DNA of 5,532 nt from Victivallales bacterium (GTDB lineage: Bacteria; Verrucomicrobiota; Lentisphaeria; Oligosphaerales; Oligosphaeraceae), in the NCBI GenBank assembly GCA_017538465.1, contig JAFYIW010000142.1, positions 1 through 5,532 of the forward strand. The letters are read 5' to 3'. A model generated the notes under the pieces. That model was given only the letters and a program-made list of their open reading frames with translations. It was not told where the DNA came from and did not search any database. Position 1 is the stretch's first letter. Each line of letters opens with the position of its first letter. The position numbers and the translations under genes were made by a program. Below are positions 5,463 to 5,532 of this stretch, piece by piece.

Positions 5463-5532
5463 CCGCAGGGAGGGTACCGACGGCGTCTCGCCGTCGGAAG
5501 TGGCCACGCGTCAAAAACACCTATGGTGGCCA
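5463..5532 (+). repeat. Intergenic repeat, right copy with perfect hairpin; continues past the window edge
   Basis: Bases 5463-5482 match 201-220 at 18 of 20, and 5500-5512 match 174-186 at 12 of 13. Between them CCGACGGC (5477-5484) pairs perfectly with GCCGTCGG (5490-5497) around a five-base loop. A second GTGGCCA begins at 5526 and runs to the last base, so TGGCCAC at 5501-5507 can also pair with GTGGCCA at 5526-5532. The element carries no ORF of its own and looks like a non-autonomous, structured intergenic repeat that extends beyond the window. Confidence 0.7.

Overview
The window is GC-rich bacterial DNA. It looks like a chromosomal region coding for exported proteins, with two complete plus-strand genes, a gene tail at the left edge and a small minus-strand gene near the right edge. 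No RNA gene, CRISPR array, transposase or phage gene is visible. The lineage is not certain. A very large secreted multidomain enzyme ending in an EF-hand/dockerin-like module, together with GC-rich intergenic hairpin repeats, would fit the PVC group (Kiritimatiellota, Lentisphaerota, Planctomycetota) or a similar environmental lineage. This is pattern recall, not proof.

Layout: bases 1-51 are the last codons of an upstream gene, closed by a strong rho-independent terminator at 81-117. An intergenic region (118-264) carries a copy of an intergenic repeat. Gene 1 (265-1326) encodes a 353-residue exported, membrane-anchored protein with a LolA/DUF2092-like fold signature, a proline/glutamate-rich neck and a C-terminal transmembrane helix. 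A 142-base gap (1327-1468) holds three small perfect hairpins. Gene 2 (1469-5071) encodes a 1200-residue secreted lipase/esterase-like alpha/beta hydrolase with a readable catalytic triad, Ser264-Asp407-His436. It is followed by about 700 residues of beta-sandwich modules and a C-terminal calcium-loop module. A convergent minus-strand gene (5428-5102) encodes a 108-residue protein that may be the remnant of a larger membrane protein. From about 5436 to the right edge there is a second, richer cluster of the same intergenic repeat seen at 171-233.

How the genes may work together: gene 1 (a lipid- or lipoprotein-binding type of fold, tethered to a membrane) and gene 2 (an exported lipase-like enzyme) are co-oriented and adjacent, so a shared role in handling lipids or esters at the cell surface is possible. 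The 142-base gap with hairpins does not prove an operon, and the link is inference only.

The most interesting items are the composite architecture of the giant hydrolase, its Asp/His/Trp/Tyr-rich insertion just before the catalytic acid, a duplicated GPY-type domain inside it, and the intergenic repeat. The repeat reads into coding frames at both ends of the window and can create false N-termini.
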